Shown: positions 9,713-22,711, numbered from the stretch's first letter. The stretch is DNA of 64,000 nt from Kappaphycus alvarezii (GCA_002205965.3 NADL03000689.1:248001-312000); one strand, 5' to 3'. The notes: a model not told the origin generated them from the letters alone. Translations and numbers: made by a program.

Positions 9713-11046
9713 GGGTGTACAGCACTCAATTGTGCGGCATTGTGCGGTAATTGTCAAAGGATATTTTCGTTTGGTGTCTACAACATCAAAGCTCCGTACT
9801 GTACCCTTACTGTACGGATACCGTAGAACGGCCTTTTTCTCCTAAATTTTTCATTGAATAATCTCACATTCCATTGTACAGTACTACGCTGTAATGGTGC
9901 GATGCTTGACTGAACTGCTGCAACAAGTCACATGCTGTGCTGTACTCCTCAATAGGTCGTCCTGCTATGATACGGTACCCTGTTGGTAAGGCCGAGTATG
10001 CTGGTCTAATGCATCCAGGTTTTCTTGCTCGAGGATTGCTTTGAAAATCTATGCGGTACTCAGTGTCAGATCTGAACAAGGAATAAAGCAAGCCATCCGC
10101 CCAAAGTTACAAACAGTGCCCAAACCAACCCTGCAATTACCGCATATCTTGCACTCCGCGGTAAATAAGAAACTCTAAGCGCATGTGCACTCCGTTTTCA
10201 TTTTGCTCCAAAGTCTCACCGCACCTGTAGCGCGCACAGTATGTGATTTAGAAAGCGCGTCAATATACAACTGTATCACAACGAGAACTGTATCTCTCTC
10301 GAGGCTATCTCAAAACTATCTCACATGCACAAGTCCTTCCTTTAGGGGTGACCACCACAAATCTTGGATCAATGGTACTGCTTGTAACGACACTATCCGC
10401 GCGACGTCGAATTTACTACGAGTAGGTTGAGAGCTCAATCTGCATCATAACGGAGAAAGAGCAAGCGCAAAACCCGCCATACTTCTATCTTGCGATCAGA
10501 ACTGGAACTCTTGCACTCGCATTTGAAGTATTTGTAATCCAATTGTGAGGTATCCGGCACGTGCCAGGGTATGCTCACAGAAACCCTCGTGGTCTACTGC
10601 GCAGCCCCCCCTGCTTGCGACATTTTGCACTTGTCATGTCCACTTTTCAGTCTATTCTTTATTCAATTTCAACTGCGAAAACTCAGTTGAGCTAAACACC
10701 CACAGCAAGATTGATCAAAGCTCATCAAATCGGCCTTAGGTCAAACAAAGCCTGGCTGTACGGGCTCTTTCGACAGGTTGCCCAGGGTGGAACCAGCCCC
10801 TCCGAGAGCATTGTCTTTTTACGGTATCAATGACGGCGGGTTGATCTCAAGGGCTGGGAGTGCTCCAAGAGGAACAGCATGTTTGGACAACCACTTTGTA
10901 TAGTGACTGATCATGCCATCAAAGCGGAATACTGGGTCGACTGATGTGCAGCAATGGCAACTGACCTTGGCTAGGCGATTTTATGTTCTACTCATCGTAT
11001 TACGATTATCTCGAAGATGATATCGAATCAATTGCTTTCAGGGGGA

Positions 11047-11104
11047 ATTTTTGGGTTATTTTAATGCATGGAAGATGTGGTCGGTTATTGTGCCCGATAC
11101 TGCT
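11047..11104. repeat. dispersed repeat, copy 3 of 3 (degenerate)
   Basis: TTTTAATGCATGGAAGATG followed by TGGTCGGTTATTGTGCCCG aligns with the other two copies with several mismatches. Same orientation. Confidence 0.5.
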
Positions 11105-11233
11105 GCCATAAATATATACAGGCTGTATTAAGCCACTGTGCGTTACAGTTGATTATATCAGATATTGACATCAGTTTACTGCATTGTCAGCATTTTTCGT
11201 GCTTGATGAAAGGCTACGAAAGGGAAGTAGGAC

Positions 11234-11612
11234 TTGCATAAACCACATTTCCCTCGCCAAAGTTCCAGTGTAACCTTGCGCCCCTGTCAGTTGTTCGCCG
11301 CCAGACAATCCACTGCATACGACAGTACGGTTCGCTCTACGTATGCCTCCGCTACTATCCGACGAGCCGCTGAGAAAGTTGTTGCGCAGCTGAGCTCAGT
11401 GATGCAACGAACTCAACATTTTCCAACGGAAAGTGTGTGACGCACTCCTTCCCGAGGATGTCAATCCGTCCGTCCACATCCACTGGCGTTTTGTCCCGCT
11501 CGCATTTGACATCCTTGGCGCGCTCTCAGCGCGCCAAGGGATAAGTTTCGCTATCTGGTCTAGTGTCGCCGCCGCCCTCCTTGCTCGCATGCGGTCTCAC
11601 GGCGCGGGTTAG
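11234..11612 (+). mobile_element. RLE-type LINE, 3'-terminal fragment
   Basis: The plus strand encodes, in two frames, the C-terminal domain of the LINE family. First comes a helical segment in the frame that stops at 11438-11440. Then in another frame comes FVPLAFDILGALS, then ISFAIWSSVAAALLARM, with a stop TAG at 11610-11612. FVPLAFD-LGA followed by a W-S-S-V helix corresponds to LAFDSLGAAS and LWSSIAMAIL in the 45 kb copy. One indel separates the two parts. A dead copy with no other domain. Confidence 0.6.
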
Positions 11613-12149
11613 TCTCCAACATGAGCAACTCGTAATCCCTTAAATGATTCTGTAAAGCAACCACCCCCTTCTCTATGAAATCAAAACAGAAGCAACTAGT
11701 CCCTCACAGAATTTACTTGCCATGGTTTTACAATTCGACATTGTCAAACCTGCATTTTCAGAGAGCAACAGTTAAATGGTAAATGGGCTGGTATTTATTA
11801 ATTTTCCTGATCAAGGCAATAGCGCAGACGAGGCCTGATGTGAGTAGCTACTGACATACCCTGATTCTCTGGAATATACATACTTTCAAGTTGTGGCCTT
11901 AGGTGTCGCTCAAAACCCCTTGCAACAAATGACTGGCGTAGTTCTGGACAAGTCTCGCCGCGAGACGAGCGAAAAATGTTTGCCGCGCATCGCAACCGGA
12001 ACGGCTGCACGTGCGACAATGCCAGTCGCAATCCGGTTGGGGAAGTCCCAAGCAGTCGGGTGCCAGCCTCCCAACGTGGAGAGTGGAAGGGAAATAAGGC
12101 GATGCTAAGGACCCTTTGAACGTATCAAGTCGGCAAAGCGATTGTCCTT

Positions 12150-13217
12150 TCCAAAGCGAGCATGGTTAAGGGACTTCAGTGGACATCGCGTCACGGAGGG
12201 GAGGCGGGCGGGGTTCAAGGGATGGATGACGGTTACGTCATTATAGTATGTGCCCTGGTTCTCTCCGAGCGCCCTGATGTCCGGGCGAACTGTATGGCCG
12301 CATTGTGAGGGCTCAAGGACAGGGTGTCGGGCGGCGTTGGAGAGGTCTGCGGCAAACTACCGTATTTGCGAGTCATGCCGCCACTCGCGGGTAGATCCGT
12401 AGGCACACCACAGCGCGTGGTCACTGTCCTGATCCGTAAATGTCGTGCATCTCCCTTGTGGCATTGGAGCGGGAGGAAACAGTGGTACCTTGCAATGGAA
12501 CTGCAGCCACGTCTTGTAATTGCGGTCCGAGATGTCGGTACCCAAGCCTGGAGCCGGTTAGCACGAAAGCCTGTCCCTGCAACCATCCACTGACATCGAG
12601 GCTGGGAATGTCACGGTCTTCTAATCTTCCTTTGGCATGGCTTCGAAGACTTTTTCCTCAACTGGGCGAGCGAGTTGTCCTTGCCCAAACCGCTGCATTG
12701 AGTCGATAGCCGTGAACTGGACAACCTTCTCGGGTGCCAGTTGTGTCTTCAACAGCGGTGTCGAATTCCGTGGCTCCCTAAGAGTGGAATGAGGGGAGCT
12801 ACGCGCAAGTAGTTGATCAGGCATACAGCAAAGCAAGTCCGCAGTTGGTGGAGAGCTACATGAGAGTCCTCCAGGGTTAACAGGGATTTGAGGAGATGTT
12901 GTAACGAAGTGACGTGCTTCGAGAACTCGCGCTCCATGAATAGGTCCGATCTGATTGGAGCGCAGAGCACTGTTGCCCGTCTTCATAGTTCTGGCGAAGC
13001 TCACATGGGGAACACTGCTGAACAAGTGGTGGGGGGAGGCGGTTGACCACCGTCCAGCACACTTCTCCATGCGCATGTGTAAACCCAAACTGCGCATCTC
13101 CGGGGACAAGAGGAGCTGTAGTGCGGTTCGAATGGCTTCATGGGTGCCAACCATGTACCTATCGTCCAAGTACCACAGCTGAAGGAGTAGAGACAGCCTG
13201 GCTGTGGTGTCGCCCAC
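12150..13217 (-). mobile_element. RLE-type LINE fragment with reverse-transcriptase core
   Basis: Read on the minus strand. It begins with LLQLWYLDDRYMVG (about 13185-13145), which contains the YxDD catalytic motif of reverse transcriptase, followed by the expected LLSPEMRSLGLHMRMEKC. A thumb-like helix, HQLRTCFAVCLINYLRVAPL, is read in a second frame near 12800. Near 12320-12230 the landmarks VRPDIRALG and YYNDVTVIHPL appear. This is the longest copy in the window, carrying both RT and endonuclease parts, but at least two frame changes make it inactive. Its 5' end abuts the gypsy-type LTR that starts near 13296. Confidence 0.7.
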
Positions 13218-13295
13218 AGTTTCTAGGCGGATTTATTCACGTGCACTTTTCACACCACAAGGGAGAATAAAACTGAATCCAACAGATTAATTATT

Positions 13296-13520
13296 GTGGC
13301 CTGTGGCTCTGGAACGTCCTGCTGCACCCGCGAGTAAAGTGATTTGAACCCTCAACATTAATCTCGGCAAGATTGTACTGTACCATTTGAGTTCCATTCG
13401 GTCATATAAACAGTAGTGGCCGTTTGTAGTGGGGGTATGGAAACGAGACGACAAAAAACAGTACCCCCTTTTCTATTGTCACGTTTTTATCTTTTCCACC
13501 TCGACTTTCCGACCCTCCCA
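13296..13520 (+). repeat. LTR-like sequence, left copy (Ty3/gypsy)
   Basis: Shares with 22140-22295, in order: TGTGGC-CTGGAAC, a CCGCGAGT block, ATATAAACA followed by a TGGCCGTT block, then TTTTTATCTTTTCC and TTTCCGA, each followed by ATGAT-CT. The TATAAA-type element and same orientation suggest LTR promoter sequence. Divergence is high, so the copies are old. The left boundary is uncertain by tens of bases. Confidence 0.5.
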
Positions 13521-13529
13521 TGATACTCT

Positions 13530-13812
13530 TATGGAGGACGTCCTCCACATGAGCGAATTCCATCGCTAACGATGGGAACAGCGATGTGAAGTTCTTTTTC
13601 TTCTACGACAATATTGTATTTGCCGGGAAGTCCGGTGAGGAAAAGGAATTATCCCTCCTCGGACACCTAGATGGCCCCAGGTTCTACTGATTTTCCCTCG
13701 CAGATCCGATCCGATCGAAGGTGCCAAGAACGACACCGTTGCCAAGGAGGAGTTCTTCGAGCATTTCGCCGAGGAAAGAGAGCACCAAGATGTCATCCGT
13801 CAAGCATTCTAA
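13530..13812 (+). mobile_element. Ty3/gypsy Gag fragment
   Basis: Directly after the left LTR an ATG opens a frame containing VKFFFFYDNIVFAGKSGE and LSLLGHLDGP, interrupted by TGA codons. A second frame then reads KEEFFEHFAEEREHQDVI up to a stop at 13810-13812. Aromatic-rich FFFFYD and the helical EEFFEHFAEE look like the start of a retrotransposon capsid protein. Position right after an LTR supports this; the family match is inferred. Confidence 0.45.
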
Positions 13813-15120
13813 ATCGGCTTCTAGATCGAAGATACAATCCGCGAAATCCATTTACAAACAAAGCAAGTTTCACCACTTCAATCCTTACCAATGACATAAC
13901 TCACGCAATAATAAATGGAGGTAGCGTAAATTCTTCCAGTGAAGACATAAGAACTCACAATTTTACGGTGAATAATAATTTGAGAAACACACTAACACTT
14001 TATCAAAGCAAATAGCTAATAGCAACAGGGATAACTAAATGAGTACGCATTACAGCATCAAGGATAACTTATGCAGCTTACTTGCTCCAGTAGTTGGGAT
14101 TGATTTGAACCTTTGTGTTGGACGTTTGCTCGAGACAGAACTGGTAATGGCAGGGTTAAAAATGCTTGATCACTCGAATCCTCGGATGCTGCTGTACAAC
14201 AGCTATGGGCGCGGGGCGCTTCTTCCGGGGATGGTACCCCAAAGGGGTGTAGTGTGACAGCTTCCGTTTTGAGCCAACCTTACTTGTCTTGAGTGGGCGT
14301 ACGCTGCCAGCAATGGCCGGCGTAGGGAGGCACATGACGGGGAGAGGATGTTACAGCGAAAAGGCAGGTGCGTTGCCAGGACCGAGATAAATGACTGGGA
14401 GTAACGGAATGGTGGAATTGGATGAGGTGATCGGCGTGTCTCCTCAGACGCTGAAATCTTTGTCCGGTTCCATTCGTTCCATCGTGCGTACGCTTGGGTA
14501 AACTCTTTTGATTTGGTGTGTTCGCGTCGCAAGACTTTTAAGGAGAGTAGCGCGGTTATACGTCCGTGACCAATATGCGCGTTGATCTTCTGACCAGAAC
14601 CAAATCAACACTTCCATTGGTTGCTGAATTTGCTTGACACTTGAATCATGACATATTCATGATAAAATCAAAACAATCATAACATAAAATCAAGAACAAA
14701 AGACGGCTTGTGATTGGGCCATGCAGGATGAATGGAGGGTGTGAGGCGGGAGAACAAGCGAAGAGTTGGGGAGCAGAGACAGCAGCGATGGAGACCAAAG
14801 TCGAAGGTTATATAGCCCTGTTCAACGGGTTGCCTTCGCACTTGCGCAAGTACTTGAACACGAGAACCTTACCAGACAGACACGTTGACTCAGCGTTGGT
14901 GTACTTATGACAGACTGCTTATAGTAGGAAGCAGCCTGTCACGCGTGACTTGCTTGTAGTGGTGGAAGGCAGACACGATGAAGCCTCTCGATACATTCAC
15001 CCATAATTTTCCAATCATAATACCAAAAAGTCGTCAGATAAAGAAAACTAAAGAAACATTTGCAGCACTGCAAATGGGGCACGAAATGTATTAAACTACA
15101 CTCCGCTAAACAAAACACAA
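13813..15120. other. unassigned DNA inside the gypsy element
   Basis: AT-rich around 13850-14040, then mixed composition. No domain recognised. It probably combines decayed gag sequence with flank of the inserted DNA transposon. Confidence 0.3.
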
Positions 15121-15127
15121 AGCAAAA

Positions 15128-16124
15128 TTAATACTTTGTATGCCCTCCCTTTCCATAAATAACATTAAGGAGCCTCTTAGGAATGGTACTGTAAACGGAA
15201 AATAGGTAACCAGGGGTAACAGAGCACCATGCCTCACGCGCAGTGTCCTTTAGCTCAGCGAAATTGCGGTAGTGTCGACCTATAGAATACACCCATCTAG
15301 CCATAAATCCCCTGTTATTTTCGATAATATTCAAGTCTGGAGACCTTACAGGCCATGACAAAGTACGTATCGACTTGCTGGATAGTTATTGGCGGGTATG
15401 CTGCGAAGTGTGGGTTAGTGCGTTATCTTGTTGAAAGAGCCAAGTCTGCTGCTCACCATACATTTTTGCCGCGAAATGTATCAATCCATGCTCGAAAGTC
15501 TCGCAGTACTTGACAGAGTCTTGTTTTCCTTTACAAACGATGACAGAAGAGGTTGCATAAAAGGAAATAGCACTACATAACATCAGTGACCCATAATCCA
15601 TTTGACGAGTTGGAAAACGACGAGGTTCCTTCTTCAAATCATACCAGTAGCATGATTGGTCATCTGGCCAGTCCAAGTTGAAATTATTCTCGTTTGAAAA
15701 AATCAACTTCATCGAAAACGCGTTCCCTCAGCTGATATGACGGCGGGCCCAGGACAGACGCTTTTCTTTGTGCTCTGGCTTGAGCAAAGGCACCTTATTC
15801 ATCCTCTTTTACTTCATGTGGTCGCACTTTGATAGCAACTGCTGAATTTATTGAACTGTAACGTTGACATTGAGGCTGTTGCGTAGTTCTATTGCTTTTT
15901 TCTCCTTTGGAAGCATATCTAATCAACGATAGACGCGCGTTGTTAGAAACCTTGCGAACAACCTTGCGACTTACGGGTGCATTTTCTTGTGCTGTTGCAA
16001 GAAGTACCAGACTGTCTTTGGTGCGCGATTGAGAGTCGTGGCTATGTCTCGAACTGAGTGGAGTTCGTGGTGATATGTGGGGATCTGGCCTTACTCGAAA
16101 TCTGACAAGCTCCGCTGCTTTCAC
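15128..16124 (-). pseudogene. Tc1/mariner-type transposase pseudogene
   Basis: On the minus strand KLIFSNENNFNLDWPDDQ carries the first acidic block. FQQDNALTHTS carries the second catalytic Asp. After a frame change comes SWPVRSPDLNIIENN, the SPDLNPIEN block with the catalytic Glu, and the ORF ends in GKGGHTKY, as Tc1 proteins do. The DD..E set is that of cut-and-paste transposases. The N-terminal helix-turn-helix region (15795-16124) is degraded, with a stop and frame shifts. Clear terminal inverted repeats were not found. It sits inside the gypsy element and so inserted later. Confidence 0.8.
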
Positions 16125-16719
16125 ATTTTATGGGCAATTGACTGGAAGAATGTCGTACAAGGTATCATTTTGACGTCTTCTCCATGTTTGGTGTTAATTA
16201 ATGCTTTATGTTCGTGGTTCTGTGTTGGTTTGACACCTTTATTTGGCAGGTAATGTAGTGTTTCTGTTGTTGTATTCGAATATTTTTTGTGCCCTGAAAG
16301 AGAGGGAAAGCGGGTTTTCCTTAAGGGATCTAGTCTGGTGCTTAAAATACAAAAAGCATTTATACAATTCGAAAGAGTGTTCAAAACTGGTCCAGATCCG
16401 GGTCATCAAACGCAAATTAAGTAGAACATTTAGCTGCTTTAAAGATTAATCGAGAAGTCTCTAAGTGCATTTCGTGGACTGTATACCGAACTCCATGAAG
16501 AAATAGGAGCGATTGTACGAGAAGGCTAGTTTTGACAATACTCCAAGATTTGAATTACTCATTACTGCTGTATGTCTGCATGAGAGGTTGCGGCAGTTCC
16601 CTTCATACTGAGGGCCGAAGAATGACACCGGTCTAGTGGAGGCTTTGAAGGATTTCACGCGAGTCGAATAGCGTTTTCCGGAATCTAGCCTCAACTTATG
16701 GAAGTAACAGCGGGAAGAC
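16125..16719. other. unassigned DNA between Tc1 and gypsy pol
   Basis: No gene signature. It presumably contains one end of the Tc1-type insert and decayed gag. Confidence 0.25.
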
Positions 16720-19700
16720 GCTTAGTTTGTCCCGATGATCGCTCAAGAAACATCTGGGATAAGGTGGATGCTCTTGCTCAAGAACTTTCTCGCCTTAAAG
16801 TTCTCATCAAGTAGGAGAAGAGAAACTCCGATACAGTCGCAGTACCATCTTCGTCAGCTCAGAGAGAAAATGATCCTATGTTGTGATTTTACTGTGGAAA
16901 ACACGGTCATATAGCATCTAGAAGCGTGAAGAATCCGCACTTCTATCATCTTTAAAGTCTTTGCGGTAGATTGGGGGATTCTGAGGCTACATTATGGCTC
17001 GAAGCGAAAAAAGGACTTCCGGTGCTTCCGAAGATCAAATAAGAAAGAAAATTTTCGAATAGCCGATCAGGTCAACATTGTCAGTGAAATTCAATCGGAC
17101 ACAGATTGATAATTGAAGAGGTAGTCAATGCGATGAAAATTTTGCTGAAAGGAAATATTTACCGAATTAGCCTCGTAGAGAAGATAAAAAGGGAATTTCG
17201 GTATCCCGCCTAGTATATAATCCGCATCAAGTAAGAGTCATACCTACAGTTCCGCTTGTAGAATAATTACGTGTTACGGGCCCAATGAGGAAGCAGAAGA
17301 AGAAGAAAACAGGAACGAATTGTTCAAGCAAGCTTCAATATACGTCGGAAAGTACGATTTGCTGCTGAGCTAGCGAATGCCGACTGCGGGCTAACGTTCA
17401 GTCAGCCCCTTCAAATGCATGTTGATGGAGCTGATAAGGTAATGTGAAGGCTGTAAGGAAAGATAATATGCCCCAAATTGCATTCATAGCATATAAAAGA
17501 CCAAGTTTGCTGTGATTGGTCAAGATCAATGTCAATGGAATGGAGTTATGGGCGCTTTTGGATCTGAAGTCGTACTGATCGTAATATCTGCGGAGTTATC
17601 TCGACGCCTTTACCTGTCGCTGAACTACAATCTCAAGAAAATTAAAGTCGCGAACGGTAATGGCTCGTTGCTCAAGTTTGCCATCAAATTCGGGGATCCA
17701 ACGGTCATCATGGACTATTTAGTAGTAGAAAATCGCCATTTGGTCTAATTGTTGGTCTCTTAGCTCTGTCGGCCATGCGGGCAAATCTAGACCTCGAGAC
17801 CCAAAGCGGTTGTCTAAACATTGGCTCTGAAGGAGTGGAGCTGCCTTTGGAGGCCGATAAAAAAGCCGCCGAGAAGTAGTTGATGAGAGTTGAAGAGATC
17901 GAGACCCCTAGCAAAAACTTCACCTCCGACTCTGACGCTGGTATCGACTCAGCCGATACTTCAAAAGAATAACTGATCCCGGCGATTTAGTATAAACATT
18001 TATGAGAGCCTCGAAAACTCGGATAAAAAACTAGCCGATAGGTTTGCAGTCGACGTCGAAGAAGGTTGTATAGAAAGGTAAAAGTGGAAGATGAAAAGGG
18101 CAGTTCGAGCCCGTCTTGCCTTTCTGACGAAAGACATGAAAGCATAAATAGATCACTGCGTGAAACAGAGATAGTTGCATGGAATATCGAGGAGCTGCAA
18201 ACCGCATTGACAACCACTAGACATGGATTAGAGCTGAAGGGCGAGACTCCTATTTATCATAGGGCTCTTTGAAAGTCACGGTGCCAAAACAAAATCGCTC
18301 GGAAGGAGATCGAAAACATGCTTAATGCAGGAATTATCACTCCAGCCTTTTCAGCCTGGTCGTTTGTTGTCGTAATTGTGATAAAAAAGAACGCAAGGCC
18401 CGGATTTTTGTGAACTACTGTTAGCTGAACCGAACCGATGAGAAAAGGCTGACCGCTGACAGTTACCCAAAATAAAAGAAGTATTCGATAAGTTGAAGGG
18501 GAGACCGGCCATCACAATCCTGGACCTCTTCCCAGAGTTTTGCCAGATCCGCATGAGCGAAGAATGTGAAGAGGTAAATACCTTCGTATGCAGCTTTGCC
18601 ACATTCATATTAGAGGTGATGCCCTTTGACCTGATGCACGCACCGTATAGATTCCAGCGAATGTGGATTACGTCTTGAAATTTGTACTCTTCGCTCGATT
18701 ATATCTCGAAGACGTCGTTGTGGTTTCCAACACTGTCCAGGAACACGTTTGACACATTTGCACTGTCTTTAGAGTTATTAGAAATAACGTTATCAAGGTA
18801 AAAATCTCGAAGTGTGACTTTGCGAAGAACAGTGTCAAGATTCTCGGCCATTTCGTTGACAAAGACGGGGTACACGTCGAAAAAGGGGATATCAGTATTA
18901 AAGAGACACCAGTGCTACGTAAAAAGACCGATCTGCGAAACCCTCTCGGCTCAGTCGGTTATTATTGCTGCTTTATCAATGACTTCGCAGGTATTTCAGC
19001 CGCTTTATTCGCCACAAATTCCGGTAATAAGAAGATAAATTGGACAGGGGAGATGAAGGAGGCGTTCGAGGTGCTAAAAGAGAAACTCAAATCCCTCCCT
19101 GTGCTTGTTTTTATCGACTTCAACGCACTGTTCAACGTGGAAACGCATGCCTTGAGTGTCCCCTTGGGAGCATTACTTTCTCGATAGAAAGACGAAGGAA
19201 GGATACAAACCGTGCGATATGAAAGTTGCACTATGAACTCCGCCAAGCGGAACCAATACCTATGTGAAAGGGAAGCTCTTGCAGTCATCTTCGCAGTTAG
19301 GAGGCCACGAGTGTAATTTATTTCATAGGAGACCTTCAACCTTGTAACAGACCATCAGGCTCTCCAGTACGCCATTAAGAAGAGCGACATCCATGAAAAA
19401 TTGGCACGATGGCTAGAATTTCTAGCTGAATAAGAGTTTGGGGTGTAATGTAGTCCGGGTACAAGGAATGGAGCCTTCGAATACCTTTCACGCGTACTAA
19501 ATGAAAGACCCAAAGGCGCACCAATTGTAGACGAAGGAGATCTTGTTGCAGCGATGGATTCTGTTCGTTCCGCCGAGAGTACTGCGAGAGAACCGTTTTC
19601 GGTTGATGTCGCTCACTACGTCGAAGGGCAGAACATTCAAGAAAAAGATATATTAAAGCACAGCTCGACAAAAAGCGCCACAAAATACTTCTTGGCATGG

Positions 19701-20600
19701 GAAGGGAAATTACTAAGGCGTAAAAAGAATAGCCTCCGCCATATCCCGGCAATCAAGGACAGGCCCGGTATTTGGAAGACATTACACGACGAAGTGGAGC
19801 ACTGAGGTAGGAAGACAAGAAATAAATGCGTTGTCGAACGATATTGGTGGCCTCAAGTCCATTGTTGTATTCAAGAATTCCTGAAAAGCTGCGAAGGATG
19901 TCAAAAGGCCAAGAACCTTACCCATTATCGAAATACATTGAGGATCCTCGAGAGCTACCATATAGACTTCGCTAGCCCCTTTCCAAATTCTAAGGTTGGA
20001 AAAACTCTCCTTCTTGTCGCCGTTGAGCATCTAACTGGCTTGCCGATTACCGGTGCAACAAAGACCGAATACGCAGAAGTCGTACCCGCAATTTTTGAAA
20101 AATAGACCATAGCTGGGGACCGTGTTACCTGAGAATTTCGGATGTTTTACCATTGCTACTCTGTTCGACTTTATGAAGAAGAATTAAGTGAGTGGAGCAC
20201 CGTCCTGGCCTACTCCCTAGTGTCAAACGGCCTCGCGGAAAGGACGATGCGCATTATCAAGACTGCATTGAAGAAGCTGGTAATCAGACAGAGTGCAGAC
20301 GGAGAACAGCGATTTCCCCAAGTCTTGTATATGTACCGCTGCCGACGCTTCCGAATAGGTTCCTAGCCATTCGAACTCATGTTTGGAGTGGTAACAGGGG
20401 TGTATCCGTCTGACTGCGCTTCATTGATACAAAAAACTTGAGTAGAGCATAGACGGCTGGAAATATTGGCTGCCTTATCGTTACGCGCGACAAGAGCCGA
20501 TAGGTTGCTTTAGCAGCTTGAAAAATTGAATGAATCAGGGCCGTCTTGAAAGTTTAACGTTGTCGATTTGTTCCTAATGGCGTATAGAAAAGCTCTTACG
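16720..20600 (+). pseudogene. Ty3/gypsy gag-pol remnant
   Basis: Pol domains occur in canonical Ty3 order across many stops and shifts. A CCHC-like knuckle lies near 16890 (FYCGKHGHIAS, outer Cys lost). A protease-like GSEVVLI followed by ISAELSRRL lies near 17560-17620. Reverse transcriptase runs 18300-18750: MLNAGIITPAFSAWSF, MPFDLMHAPYRFQRM, and YLED in place of YxDD. RNase H covers 18900-19500 (SVGYYCCFINDFAGISA; TDHQALQYAIKK). Integrase covers 19600-20400 (CEGCQKAKN, HIDFASPFP, NGLAER). The RT catalytic Asp pair is altered, and more than ten in-frame stops show long inactivity. RNase H before integrase identifies Ty3 rather than Ty1. Confidence 0.85.
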
Positions 20601-21097
20601 TCAATTAAGTGGCCTTTTCTCTAGTCCTGTTTCATCGTACTGTACCGCATATGGAAATCAGCGCACCTGAGTTATTGGTTACCTTCTTGTGGTGGTAGGT
20701 ATTACTGCCGTTCCATACATGCGAGACGCTTGGTCTCGTATACCATGCGTCCCATGTTCCTTGAAAAATATCTCATGAGGTTTCCTGCCGACCACCCTTC
20801 TTTGTACTATGCCTCATTGAGTAACACTTGATTATCCGAGTACAATTGGAAATAAACCTATCAAAAATAGAAAAAGAATCAAATCAAATCATATAAAATC
20901 AAGAAAACCCACTTTCATCCTCAATCAACCTCTATAAGGTGCAGTACTGCGTATAAGGCTACGAGGAAACGCGGACGAAAACAAATGACCGATGGGAAAC
21001 GTTAACGTCAGGATGTTCCGATCCTAATACTCCGGTCATCGGACGAAGACAACTTTGAACGACAAAGTCGGTGCTTCTTACGGAGAGTTGATGGCGT

Positions 21098-21956
21098 CTA
21101 CGGCATAGAAAAGCAGCGTGGAGGGATCAACTGAATATCAGCAGGAGTCACGTGCCGTATGTCTTCTATTTTAAAGTATTCTTCTGGGTTCTCGTCACCG
21201 AAACAGATCTTCAAAGCCGTTTCAGAGAATCGCATGTAGTAGCGCTGAGCACAGTATATGATAAGGATCGGCTCTTGTCGTGCGTCCAAGCAAATGGCAT
21301 GCTAGGATCCAAAGCGTCCGATGACAGCCGCAACGTAATTTACATCGGAGGAGAAAGCAGGTAGTTCGCGTAACCGTCCAACGACGAATAGAATGCCCGA
21401 CGAAGGCCACTATTGAACCGCTTTGTCGACTTCTCCTCCGACCTAACATGGCGGAGAACAACGAGATCCGGATAGATCTCGTGCAAGGTCTTCTGCACCT
21501 CAGAAAAGGAAAGAAACCTAAGAAGGTAACCAATTTCTTCCAGCGAATTGCGATCCCACCCGTTATCCTTGTTCAAGTAGTTACTCGCCGGCTCTGGCCC
21601 AAATATAAGCTACGGCTGCTTGCATGAAAAGAGAATCTAAATCTTGGATGAGCACACGATGGAAATAGGGAAAAGTACTCCATAATGCTTATTCGGGTGT
21701 TTCTGGACAAACTTCGATCTGCATTATAACTCCCACCCTCGAGCTGAGGTTTATACTGAACGCCTTGTTTTTGATATGAATATTCTTCTCTAATTCTCAT
21801 AGTTGCGAATTTGAGGGTTGTAGTCTGAATATCCGGGAGGTGTCTCGGCAAAACGAGAAATTGTAGAGACAGATCGGGTTCTCCTCCTTGGTTTCCTCGT
21901 AGACACCGTAATTTTTTCCAGCGAAGTTGCCTGGTACACCATATGGAGCCCTCCAT
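21098..21956 (-). pseudogene. unrecognised decayed ORF with an H-x4-D domain
   Basis: Several minus frames together look coding. EEIGYLLRFLSFSEVQKTLH is followed by HAICLD, then ILIIYCAQ, then RFSETALKICFGD, then IEDIRHV. The last part aligns with the minus-strand frame at 36242-36484. I do not know the family. It lies between gypsy pol and the right LTR-like copy, where a Ty3 element would carry only its 3' leader, so it may be an extra ORF or a separate insertion. Confidence 0.35.
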
Positions 21957-22139
21957 ATTACTGCAGAAATAATCTACGAAGAAAACTCGGGAAGGGTCGC
22001 GGATGTCCTCATATTCTGCTACTTGTACGACATTTCTTGGTAGTTTCGGAATTAGTCAGCTACTGTACTCTAAAAGTTGTTTTTATATTTTTTTGTACTG
22101 TATTTTAGTTACTTTTCAATTATTTTGATCCCTGCAGCG

Positions 22140-22295
22140 TGTGGCACTGGAACATTCTACCGCAACCGCGAGTGATATATAAACAATGCTGGCCGTTAGT
22201 AGCGGGAGCTCGAGGAGACAGCATAAAAACGGCAACTCATTCCCTCCCCTAGGGTCTTATTTTTATCTTTTCCGCCTTAAATTTCCGAATTTATG
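22140..22295 (+). repeat. LTR-like sequence, right copy (Ty3/gypsy)
   Basis: Same orientation and block order as 13296-13520, about 8.8 kb apart with gypsy pol between them, so the pair may be the two LTRs of one element. It too is followed by an ATG, here opening a 59-codon frame from about 22292 (MLPAYHAPEP start). That also allows it to be the 5' LTR of another, truncated element. Confidence 0.5.
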
Positions 22296-22711
22296 ATGCT
22301 GCCCGCTTACCACGCTCCGGAGCCTATCATTATCACAACACAGATGAAGCGAGATTACAGCGTACGTGTAATGGACCCGAGGGAAGAGCTTCGGGAATCT
22401 CTGTTAGAACTTCTTCAAAAACGCACTGCGGATGACCAAGTTGAAAGTTACGGGGTTGGTGTAATGCGTTAGGGCCAAGGCTGGGGAACCTGCAAACTTC
22501 CAGGATTCCAGAGTGCTTTCCTCAATTTAGTGTGCCCACGCACAATTTGCACGAGATGGGGTTTCAGGGAAGACCTTGATAGCGGATGATTTTAGCCTTG
22601 AAAGGTACTCTGAATAATCTACAGTGCCTCTACGGGGCCCTTAGCCGTGGTAGCCTACATTCTGGCAAGAAAAAGAGCCGTGAACTGCATAAATTATTTG
22701 ATGCTCATTTT

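Larger units (their letters stand above)
8248..11230. other. AT-rich intergenic DNA
   Basis: Nearly 3 kb with no supported gene. It contains two copies of the TATGGTCGGTT repeat and several TACTGTAC motifs between 9600 and 9900. Short frames here start with TTG/GTG or lack any signature. Confidence 0.4.
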
